In this document: positions 25,841 through 32,667 of the stretch, one piece after another
Numbering within the stretch: position 1 is the first letter of the stretch
Layout: each line of letters opens with the position of its first letter
Origin: G963665925 sp050596425
GTDB taxonomy: Bacteria; Bacillota; Clostridia; Peptostreptococcales; Acidaminobacteraceae
Length of the DNA: 64,000 nt
Direction: 5' to 3'
Assembly: GCF_050596425.1 (NCBI RefSeq)
Contig: NZ_CP192292.1
Coordinates: forward strand, 1,612,001-1,676,000
The notes under the pieces: generated by a model
Database searches by the model: none
Told to the model about the DNA's origin: nothing
What the model saw: the letters and a program-made list of their open reading frames with translations, nothing else
Position numbers and translations under genes: made by a program

Positions 25841-27025
25841 ATGTTGCGAATAAAAGAAACAGAACTCAAAAGCATAAAAAGAGCCACTGTGCTTCCAGAC
25901 ACCTATTTTGTTTCCAAGTTTGGATTTTCACCTTATAAGGGCTGTCAGCATGGTTGTGCCTACTGCGATGGCAGAGCGGAAAAATATTATGTTGAAGGGG
26001 TCTTTGATGAAGACATCGAGGCCCGGTTGAACGCACCGCAGACCTTAGACACGGCTCTAAGTAAAAGTCGTGAGTTCGGTATAGTTGGTGTTAGCTCTGG
26101 TGTAAGTGATGCCTACCAGCCTATAGAGGGCAAGTATAAAATAATGCCAGATGTTATTGATGTCTTGATTAAGCACAAGGCGCCAGCCTACATTATGACG
26201 AAATCAGCCCTGGCCCTTAGAGACATAGACAAGTGGAAAATCCTTAATGAGGTGGCGGGGGTGACTGTTTTCGTATCCCTGACCACACTTGATGACAAAA
26301 TAGCAAAAATATTTGAACCAAGGGCTTCACTGGCCTCTCAAAGACTGAGAATGATAGAAGTCTTCAAGGCCGCAGGAATAGGTGTGGTGGTCTTATCCAT
26401 GCCCTTCATGCCCCGAGTGACAGATAAAGCAGAAATGGTGGAAGAACTTTTTTCAGGCCTGAGTGATGTCGGTGTAGATGCTGTCATGCCAGGCGGAATG
26501 ACCTTAAGACCTGGGTGTCAAAAGGATCACTTTTTTAATATTATTGAATCCTATGACCCTAGCCTTATACCTTTTTACAAGAATCTTTACCATGAAAACA
26601 AAATGTCAGGCGCACCCATAAATACTTATATGGTCAAACAGGCGAAAATGGTGGACGCAATACAAGGAAAATACAATCTTCTCAACCTTGTGCCTCATAG
26701 CCTTTATAGGGGGAGACTTCAAATTTATGATGAAATATGGGTCTTACTTGACCATATGGTCAAATTGTATAGCAGGCGTGGTGTGGACATAAGTCCACTG
26801 AAAAAATCAAAGTCAGCTTATAGAGACTGGCTTGAGAAAAGTAAGAAAAACTTTAATAAAAATAGGAAGATCACAGGTCACGAGCTGGATGCGTCTTTTC
26901 AATTTCTTATACAGACCGGGGAGTTTGATGCCATTATTCAAAATGAAAAGCTATCAAACTTTTTAAAAGAAGTTATACTCGAAAGAAAGTGTCTAAACTA
27001 TAAAACCCTTCAATTAAAAGGGTGA
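25841..27025 (+). CDS. Radical SAM protein, spore-photoproduct-lyase-like (SplB/Rv2578c group)
   Basis: This 394-residue protein has the radical SAM cluster motif C-x3-C-x2-C in KGCQHGCAYCDGR near residue 35-45, which binds the 4Fe-4S cluster that cleaves S-adenosylmethionine. Later blocks such as AYIMTKSALALRDID and VFVSLTTLDDKIAKIFEPR place it in the SplB-like COG1533 group, whose members are mostly of unknown substrate. GAGGGAG precedes the ATG. It is a single gene ending at a bidirectional terminator. Classical spore photoproduct lyase is shorter, so I do not call it splB. Confidence 0.8.
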   Translation: MLRIKETELKSIKRATVLPDTYFVSKFGFSPYKGCQHGCAYCDGRAEKYYVEGVFDEDIEARLNAPQTLDTALSKSREFGIVGVSSGVSDAYQPIEGKYKIMPDVIDVLIKHKAPAYIMTKSALALRDIDKWKILNEVAGVTVFVSLTTLDDKIAKIFEPRASLASQRLRMIEVFKAAGIGVVVLSMPFMPRVTDKAEMVEELFSGLSDVGVDAVMPGGMTLRPGCQKDHFFNIIESYDPSLIPFYKNLYHENKMSGAPINTYMVKQAKMVDAIQGKYNLLNLVPHSLYRGRLQIYDEIWVLLDHMVKLYSRRGVDISPLKKSKSAYRDWLEKSKKNFNKNRKITGHELDASFQFLIQTGEFDAIIQNEKLSNFLKEVILERKCLNYKTLQLKG

Positions 27026-27056
27026 AATATGCAGATGAGAACATATGAAAAATCAA

Positions 27057-27104
27057 AAAGAGAATTCCGAATCGTATGAGTAGACTGGAATTCTCTTTAT
27101 CTTT
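27057..27104. terminator. Bidirectional terminator between radical SAM gene and T-box unit
   Basis: AAAGAGAATTCC (27057-27068) pairs perfectly with GGAATTCTCTTT (27087-27098). T-rich tails follow on both strands, so it can end the plus-strand radical SAM transcript and the minus-strand mini-operon. Confidence 0.85.
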
Positions 27105-27189
27105 TTACAATGAATCTTTGTATTTTCAAGTTCTTAATAATCAGCTCAACATCATCATCATTGATTTGAATGTCGACTTCCAATAACAT
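27097..27189 (-). CDS. 30-residue ORF of the T-box mini-operon
   Basis: The ATG at 27189 follows AAGGAGTG at normal spacing. The product (MLLEVDIQINDDDVELIIKN and ten more residues) contains six isoleucines in 30 residues. Its stop codon lies inside the terminator stem. No family is recognised. The good ribosome site and its position between a T-box-controlled ORF and a terminator are the reasons for calling it. Confidence 0.45.
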   Translation of the reverse strand: MLLEVDIQINDDDVELIIKNLKIQRFIVKR

Positions 27190-27226
27190 CACTCCTTACT
27201 CTAAGTCATAAGAATCCATATCTTTA

Positions 27227-27400
27227 CTATAACCAGTCAGAAAACTGTCCAAGCCCCATGAAGTTGACTGTATTATTGCCATCAACATTATGAGTTACTT
27301 TGGCCTTTTCGGGTGTTGGGTAGGATACATTAACAGAGAATCCATTTCCGCGATCGTTTTTCTGGTACATTGGCATGTTCTTTTCCTGCATTGTTTTCAT
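27227..27400 (-). CDS. 57-residue ORF controlled by a T-box
   Basis: The ATG at 27400 is preceded by GAGGAA. The 57-residue product has a polar N-terminus (MKTMQEKNMPMYQKNDRG), a middle GFSVNVSYPTPEKAK and the end NFMGLGQFSDWL; there is no signal peptide, no cysteine and no isoleucine. It is the first ORF after the T-box terminator, where an aminoacyl-tRNA synthetase or amino-acid gene is normally found. I do not recognise it. It could be a regulatory peptide, a small structural protein, or what is left after deletion of the original target gene. Confidence 0.5.
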   Translation of the reverse strand: MKTMQEKNMPMYQKNDRGNGFSVNVSYPTPEKAKVTHNVDGNNTVNFMGLGQFSDWL

Positions 27401-27486
27401 TGTTATTCCTCGCTTTCATTCACTTAAACTGTTCTACAATTACCATTCTCATTGACCTGCTTTTGCAGGCTCTCTATAATATAAAA

Positions 27487-27739
27487 TATAAAAAAACCGC
27501 CCCTTATAGTAAAGGACGGAGATTTCCGCGGTACCACCTTTGTTGCTTTAAAAAGCCACTCAGTACATAAATACATAGCCTTTAACGGGGCAAGCGTTCA
27601 GATTACTATAATGTTCACCTGAAAAGCTCCAGAGTGATTCGCTCAATAATGTGCCTGCTGGCTTCCACCATAACCAGCTCTCTATAAGGCCTAAAAATTT
27701 CGCCGTCTCTTTCATTGCTTCAACTGTTTGATTTTATTG
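27487..27739 (-). promoter_or_regulatory. T-box riboswitch, probably isoleucine-responsive
   Basis: On the minus strand the T-box sequence GGTGGTACCGCGG (27538-27526) is followed by a terminator stem (CCGTCCTT with AAGGGGCGG) and a T run ending near 27489. Upstream is a Stem I with GAGAGCTGG and the specifier region GAATCACTCTGGAGC. ATC at 27638-27636, followed by A and the CTCT arm, fits the isoleucine codon. The TGGT in the T-box would pair with an ACCA tRNA end, which agrees with a tRNA-Ile discriminator A. Uncharged tRNA would stop termination and switch on the two small ORFs downstream. Confidence 0.85.
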
Positions 27740-27745
27740 AATCAA

Positions 27746-27774
27746 ATTCTATCAGCGTTGAAGTGACCTGTCAA
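27746..27774 (-). promoter_or_regulatory. Sigma-A promoter of the T-box unit
   Basis: Minus strand TTGACA (27774-27769), a 17-base spacer and TAGAAT (27751-27746) form a near-consensus promoter, with initiation expected near 27739 at the start of the T-box leader. Confidence 0.8.
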
Positions 27775-27972
27775 CGAAATTTTCAGAAAAGGGTGAAAAT
27801 TTGTTTGTCTTACACATTTTTAACCATTCAATAGAACGATATGAAGTGTGGTAAGGCCTTTGTTTATTTCAAAAAAGAAAGTGTAGAACTTTTGACTCTA
27901 GTGGGTAAAAAGTATGAGTCTGGATATAATATGTAATATCGATATAGATAGTAAAAGAATATAGGGGACTTT

Positions 27973-30270
27973 ATGCAAAAAACAAAGAAATTGACGATGG
28001 TTGTGATTGTCTTTGCACTGTTAATTTCATATAGCGCCACATTTGCACAAAATGAGAGCTTGAACAAACCGCGCATACTTGTCATTCGCAGCATTGACAA
28101 TATTCGTTTTGATATGAGAAGTGTTATGAATGGGTTTGATAGAGCCATGGACACAAAGGAAGTCCAAATAGATATTGTGGATGTGCATGTCAACTATCTA
28201 GAGGATGAAGCCTATGCCTTAGGTGTTGAGAACACCATACAATCTATGATTGATATTGATGGACAGTATGATATGCTGATTCTCATTCGAGAACCAGCTG
28301 TTCGCTATGCTCTGGGACTTGGAGATATATTTGAGAACACACCGGTTATATTTAGCATGGTGGATGACACTCAACTCGTCGATCAGATAAAGAATAAATA
28401 CGAGGCCATTCAGGTTAGAGAACCCGTTCTACTCAGAGAGAATATTCTCCTTGCCAAGACCCTTAGAGACGATATTAAGCATGTTATTGTGGTACTGGAC
28501 CGAAACTTAATGCAGTCCAGTATTTATAATGTGCTAGATGCAGAAAGAATGCTATTCTCTGCAGAAATGGACATTTCTTTTATAGCAACGGAAGATATTA
28601 TAACCCAAGCTGTAGATTTGTCAGACAATCCACTCGACGAAACTATGATATTTTATTTGAGTGAGTACCATACAGAAAATGTGTTTACTGCAAGAAGCCC
28701 CGAAGAAGCTTTGATTCTAACACCTTGGATCAGCTTAATTGGAGAAGCTGTGGATGGTGGTCGAGTCCTTGATTCTCTAGACTATGGAGAATCCTTAGGG
28801 GAAAGTGCTCTATCTATTATTCGTGGGGAAGACATAGAGGCTATTGAAGCCAGAAATATCAATGCTAAGTATGTCTTTGATTATTTTAGTGTAAGAGATA
28901 AAAACCTTGATTTGAAGTGGATTGAAAATGAGTTGATCCTGCTCAACAATGGGAATGCAGAATCTGAGGGATTACTCGATCAATTGCTTGCGGGTCTTGT
29001 CTTAGTGATAGGGAGTTTATGTGTCTATTTTGCTTTCAAGTACAAAAAAAGCAAGAAGAATAAAGATGATGTTGAAGTCTTTAATAAGGAAATAGTGGAG
29101 AATGTTGAAACTGCCATAACTATAAAAAATGAAAGCAGGGAATACGTTCGTGTGAATAAGCAGTTTAAAGACTTGTTTTCAATTGAGGGCGAAGTGATTG
29201 GAAAAACGGATGAAAGCCTATTTGACTTAGCGTTTGCAGAGTCATTAAAAGGCATAGATGACCGCGCTATGTTTGGGTCAGATGATTACGAGAAAAAGCT
29301 GATATACAATCATGAGACGCTTGGCGCCCTTTACCTGGAGTATAAACTAACAAAAGTTCATGATGATGATGGAAATTTATTCTTAGTGACATATATCAAT
29401 GACCTCACTGAGCAGCGTAAACATGAAAAAACCATGTCTGAGCTTAATAAACTTCTGGAACAACAGGTTCGGGACAAGACAGGGGAACTTATTCAAGCTG
29501 AAAAAATGGCAATCCTGGGGACGATGGTAGCAGGTGTTTCCCATGAAATCAGTACGCCAGTTGGTCTTGGTATAACAGCGTCCACATACTTATCAGAGCA
29601 ATCTAAACAACTGCGAAAACAATTTGAGAGCGGTGCTTTAAAAAAATCGGATATGGTTGGTTTTTTAGACATGCTGGATGAGACAGGGGAGATCTTATAC
29701 AATAACTTGACCAATGCTGCTGAAATGATCACAAGTTTTAAAAAGGTTGCAGTGGATCAAGCCAGTGAAGAGATTAGAGAGTTTAATTTAAAAGATTATA
29801 CACGTGGAGTTGTTATGAACTTGAAGCCTAAATTCAAACATACCAATCACAAAATCCATGTTATTGGCAATGATGATATAAAAATGTATGCTTATCCGGG
29901 TGCGCTCAATCAAATTTTAACAAACCTAATCCTTAATTCCCTTATTCATGGGTTTGAGACCGTGGATAAGGGCGATATAAGAATCCATATTCAAGAGAAA
30001 AAAGACATTAAGGGTATTCGTATCGAGTATTCGGATAATGGGCAGGGCATTGCAAAAGAAAACCTCGCAAAAATATTTGATCCATTCTATACGACGAAAC
30101 GTGGTAAAGGCGGGTCGGGGCTTGGTATGAACATCGTCAGAAACCTTGTGGAAAAAAAGTTGAATGGGTCTATTAAAATCTATTCAGATATTGGTCAAGG
30201 GGTACGGTTCATTTTGGATTTGCCGGAACGTGTCAATATCTATGACAGTCAGAATACGGATGAAATCTAG
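27973..30270 (+). CDS. Membrane sensor histidine kinase (orphan)
   Basis: This 765-residue protein has a signal/anchor helix (about 7-27), a ~310-residue extracytoplasmic region resembling ABC-type periplasmic binding proteins of the TrpX/YtfQ kind (PVIFSMVDDTQLVDQ; TPWISLIGEAVDGG), one membrane helix near 340-357, a PAS-like region (about 375-480), a coiled coil, and a kinase core. His524 lies in GVSHEISTP. The N box is NLILNSLIHGF, with serine-leucine where alanine is usual. G boxes are DNGQGI and GKGGSGLGMNIV. No response regulator gene is nearby. It probably senses an extracellular small molecule; which one is unknown. Confidence 0.85.
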   Translation: MQKTKKLTMVVIVFALLISYSATFAQNESLNKPRILVIRSIDNIRFDMRSVMNGFDRAMDTKEVQIDIVDVHVNYLEDEAYALGVENTIQSMIDIDGQYDMLILIREPAVRYALGLGDIFENTPVIFSMVDDTQLVDQIKNKYEAIQVREPVLLRENILLAKTLRDDIKHVIVVLDRNLMQSSIYNVLDAERMLFSAEMDISFIATEDIITQAVDLSDNPLDETMIFYLSEYHTENVFTARSPEEALILTPWISLIGEAVDGGRVLDSLDYGESLGESALSIIRGEDIEAIEARNINAKYVFDYFSVRDKNLDLKWIENELILLNNGNAESEGLLDQLLAGLVLVIGSLCVYFAFKYKKSKKNKDDVEVFNKEIVENVETAITIKNESREYVRVNKQFKDLFSIEGEVIGKTDESLFDLAFAESLKGIDDRAMFGSDDYEKKLIYNHETLGALYLEYKLTKVHDDDGNLFLVTYINDLTEQRKHEKTMSELNKLLEQQVRDKTGELIQAEKMAILGTMVAGVSHEISTPVGLGITASTYLSEQSKQLRKQFESGALKKSDMVGFLDMLDETGEILYNNLTNAAEMITSFKKVAVDQASEEIREFNLKDYTRGVVMNLKPKFKHTNHKIHVIGNDDIKMYAYPGALNQILTNLILNSLIHGFETVDKGDIRIHIQEKKDIKGIRIEYSDNGQGIAKENLAKIFDPFYTTKRGKGGSGLGMNIVRNLVEKKLNGSIKIYSDIGQGVRFILDLPERVNIYDSQNTDEI

Positions 30271-30310
30271 GTCTGTGTGAAGGTGATTTGCTTTCATACG
30301 GACCTTTTTG
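30269..30310 (+). terminator. Terminator of the histidine kinase gene
   Basis: AGGTCTGTGTGAA (from 30269, overlapping the stop codon) pairs with TTTCATACGGACCT and is followed by TTTTTG. One G-T pair and one mismatch are tolerated. Confidence 0.75.
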
Positions 30311-30485
30311 CATCACACTATGCTCTCGGTGGTGTTTTGAATTCGGGGATTGAATATTTTCAGTGAAACTGGAAAAAATAATGAGGGTTTAGTATGCTTA
30401 TAATGAATGCTTAGTTTATACTCAACTTATAAGATCTAACATTTTGAGATCATTAATATGAATTTATAAAGGATAGTGACCATAT

Positions 30486-31508
30486 ATGGATATAAGTTTA
30501 AAAAACGGTGACACAATCACATTTCATCAAAGACACATGCTTTACAAGTTTGCACAGACAAGACAGACCATGTCCACCTCCGCTTTGAATGGTGGGGGTC
30601 GAAGGGATTTAAAAGCTGTCTTTAATTACGATGAAACACCGCCAGATGGGGGCTGGTGTCAGATGAAAGCAGAAACCTACGAGGCGCATTTAGCTTTGAC
30701 AGCAAAAGAACTTGGACTTGATCCACAGCTGACCACTGGTCTATCTACAACTGTTCAAATAGAGAACAGTGTTCTTATAAAGGAGCAATATCATGGGTGT
30801 GAAATTCTTGTGATTTGTACAGCAGGAGCTGATGTAAACGCTGCTAGAGCTGGAGAGCCTTCAGGGTATGATGAAGTAACGGTCATACCGGATGTTCAGA
30901 AGGGAACCATAAATATCTTTCTTTCCTGTGATCTGGATTTACCCTTTGGGAGTCAAGCCCGAGGACTTATTACAGTAACGGAAGCTAAGACTGCGGCCCT
31001 TCAAGAACTTGCGGTTGGAAGTTGTTATTCTCAAGCGCTTGCTACGGGAACGGGCACTGATGGTGTGGTGTTCATATGCAATCCAAGTTCGGATGTAAAA
31101 CTAACTAACGCAGGACCCCATTCAAAACTTGGAGAGATAATAGGTCGATTAACAAAAAAGGCTGTCAAAGAAGCCCTCTATAAACAAACTCAACTGGACA
31201 CAAAGCGTCAATTTAATGTGTACGAGAGGATGAAGCGGTTTAATATTGATGATATGTTTCTTTTGCTGAGTAATGAGAAAATGAGAATGCCTCAGAATGT
31301 GGCACTTTCAAGTCTTGTTGCTCATTTACTTGATCAAATGGACTGGGGACTGCTTGAGCCACCCGTGGTCCTAGATATTGCTAGGGATATTCTTAAGCTT
31401 GATTTTGATATTGAAAGCAATAAAGTGGCAGATCCACATATTGTGAAAGATTATATTCTAAGAGGTTTTATTCAGCATGTTTTAGATAAGGAATCTGAAC
31501 TGCGATAA
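30486..31508 (+). CDS. cbiZ: Adenosylcobinamide amidohydrolase CbiZ-like
   Basis: This 340-residue cytoplasmic protein carries the CbiZ signature: ATGTGTDGVVFICN near residue 185 and NAGPHSKLGEIIGRLTKKAV near 205-225. CbiZ removes the nucleotide loop arm of corrinoids to give cobyric acid, allowing salvage of external cobamides. The N-terminal half (RQTMSTSALNGGGRRDLKAV) also fits the family. A C-terminal ~100 residues extend beyond the amidohydrolase fold and hold no motif I know. It stands alone here, but the surface CbiK and FecBCD-type importer at the start of the window fit a corrinoid-salvage lifestyle. Confidence 0.82.
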   Translation: MDISLKNGDTITFHQRHMLYKFAQTRQTMSTSALNGGGRRDLKAVFNYDETPPDGGWCQMKAETYEAHLALTAKELGLDPQLTTGLSTTVQIENSVLIKEQYHGCEILVICTAGADVNAARAGEPSGYDEVTVIPDVQKGTINIFLSCDLDLPFGSQARGLITVTEAKTAALQELAVGSCYSQALATGTGTDGVVFICNPSSDVKLTNAGPHSKLGEIIGRLTKKAVKEALYKQTQLDTKRQFNVYERMKRFNIDDMFLLLSNEKMRMPQNVALSSLVAHLLDQMDWGLLEPPVVLDIARDILKLDFDIESNKVADPHIVKDYILRGFIQHVLDKESELR

Positions 31509-31568
31509 TATAGTGTTAAGGTATAAAGAATCGACTTGTTTTGATAAAGCAAAACCTCAAATAGAAAT

Positions 31569-31600
31569 GCCGGCTTTTCAAGAGAAAAACCGGCTTTGCC
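31569..31600 (+). terminator. Hairpin downstream of cbiZ
   Basis: GCCGG pairs with CCGGC, extended by TTTT against AAAA, about 60 bases after the stop codon. The T tract after it is short (CTTTG). Confidence 0.45.
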
Positions 31601-31682
31601 ATAAAGGCGTGAGCGAACACATTCCAAATCGGAAATGGAATGGAATCAAGTGATTCTAGTTATAAGACGTTTGATAAAGGCA

Positions 31683-31730
31683 AAAAGTTCCCCACTCTTG
31701 CAAAACAAGAGTGGGGAACTTTTCATTTTT
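31683..31730. terminator. Strong bidirectional-type terminator
   Basis: AAAAGTTCCCCACTCTTG (31683-31700) pairs with CAAGAGTGGGGAACTTTT (31706-31723), an 18-bp perfect stem followed by CATTTTT. It probably ends the cbiZ transcript. Confidence 0.85.
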
Positions 31731-32029
31731 GGGGGAATGCATATGATGTATCCGGTTCAGTATTGCAATCTAATTGATAATGAAAAATAAAAATAGAAAT
31801 TAGAAATTTGACTTAACACCCCTGTGGGTAGGGGGTTAAACCAACATCAATCTCCCCGAATGAAGATATATCAAACAACACAGGGACAGAACTTGAATTT
31901 ATTTGATGTTGTCGGAAAGCATAGGTGTGTGAAAAATAATTTACAGAAAATTATAACAATTGATAAAGGGGTTGAAAGACTTCAAAATGCTTGTTAATAT
32001 ACCGCTATAAGCTAATAGGAGGAGATAAT

Positions 32030-32596
32030 ATGAAAAATAAATCACATATGAAATGGGCATGGACAATAATGATAGGATTCTTAACGTTGGGTATAGTGGA
32101 TTTTAGATTTGGTATTCTTGGATTTGCCTGTATGGGCGCACCGATGTACCACGCCCTACGTGGGAGGGGTAAAGTGCACTGTCAGAAATTCTGTCCAAGA
32201 GGGTCGCTTTTAGGACGCATGCTTGAAAAAGTGAGTATGCAAAACAAACTGCCAAAGTTTATGATGAAAAAAAGTTTTAAACATGGACTGCTTGTGGTTA
32301 TGGTGACGGTTTTTAGTATTTCTATGTATCACGCAGGTTGGAACTTCAATAAAATAGCATTTAGCATGTTTAGATTTATGACCATGTCCCTAGCCATAGG
32401 CATTATTATGGGTGTTTTCTTCAAGCCGAGAAGCTGGTGCACCGTTTGCCCTATGGGTACTGGAACAGGCCTCATTCAAAAGCAGGTTGGAAAACAGGAT
32501 TTACTGGGCGGGCTTCAAATGCCAGGCAAAAAAATACCGCAGCCAAGTCAAATTGTTCAACTTGAAAAGAAATTGAATGATAAAAAGGCAGCCTAA
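32030..32596 (+). CDS. 4Fe-4S binding membrane protein (NapH/CcoG-like)
   Basis: The ATG at 32030 follows AGGAGGAG. The 188-residue protein has about four hydrophobic segments and two cysteine clusters: HCQKFCPRGS near residue 45 and WCTVCPMGTG near 140. These resemble the Fer4_5 polyferredoxin family that includes NapH, although each cluster here shows only the CxxxCP or CxxCP core. It may pass electrons at the membrane. There is no neighbouring redox enzyme, so the partner is unknown. An in-frame upstream ATG at 31991 is less likely because no ribosome site precedes it. Confidence 0.75.
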   Translation: MKNKSHMKWAWTIMIGFLTLGIVDFRFGILGFACMGAPMYHALRGRGKVHCQKFCPRGSLLGRMLEKVSMQNKLPKFMMKKSFKHGLLVVMVTVFSISMYHAGWNFNKIAFSMFRFMTMSLAIGIIMGVFFKPRSWCTVCPMGTGTGLIQKQVGKQDLLGGLQMPGKKIPQPSQIVQLEKKLNDKKAA

Positions 32597-32667
32597 TCCG
32601 TTTGCTTTCTAGACCTATTGGGTATTCTTAGGAATAACTAATAAAGAAAGACGGAAGGGGTGACCCT

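Larger units (their letters stand above)
31509..32029 (+). other. Gene-free intergenic region with two hairpins
   Basis: No gene is visible in these ~520 bases. There is a hairpin at 31569-31600 and a strong terminator-like hairpin at 31683-31723. The remaining ~300 bases before the next gene are AT-rich with no recognised riboswitch. Confidence 0.5.
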
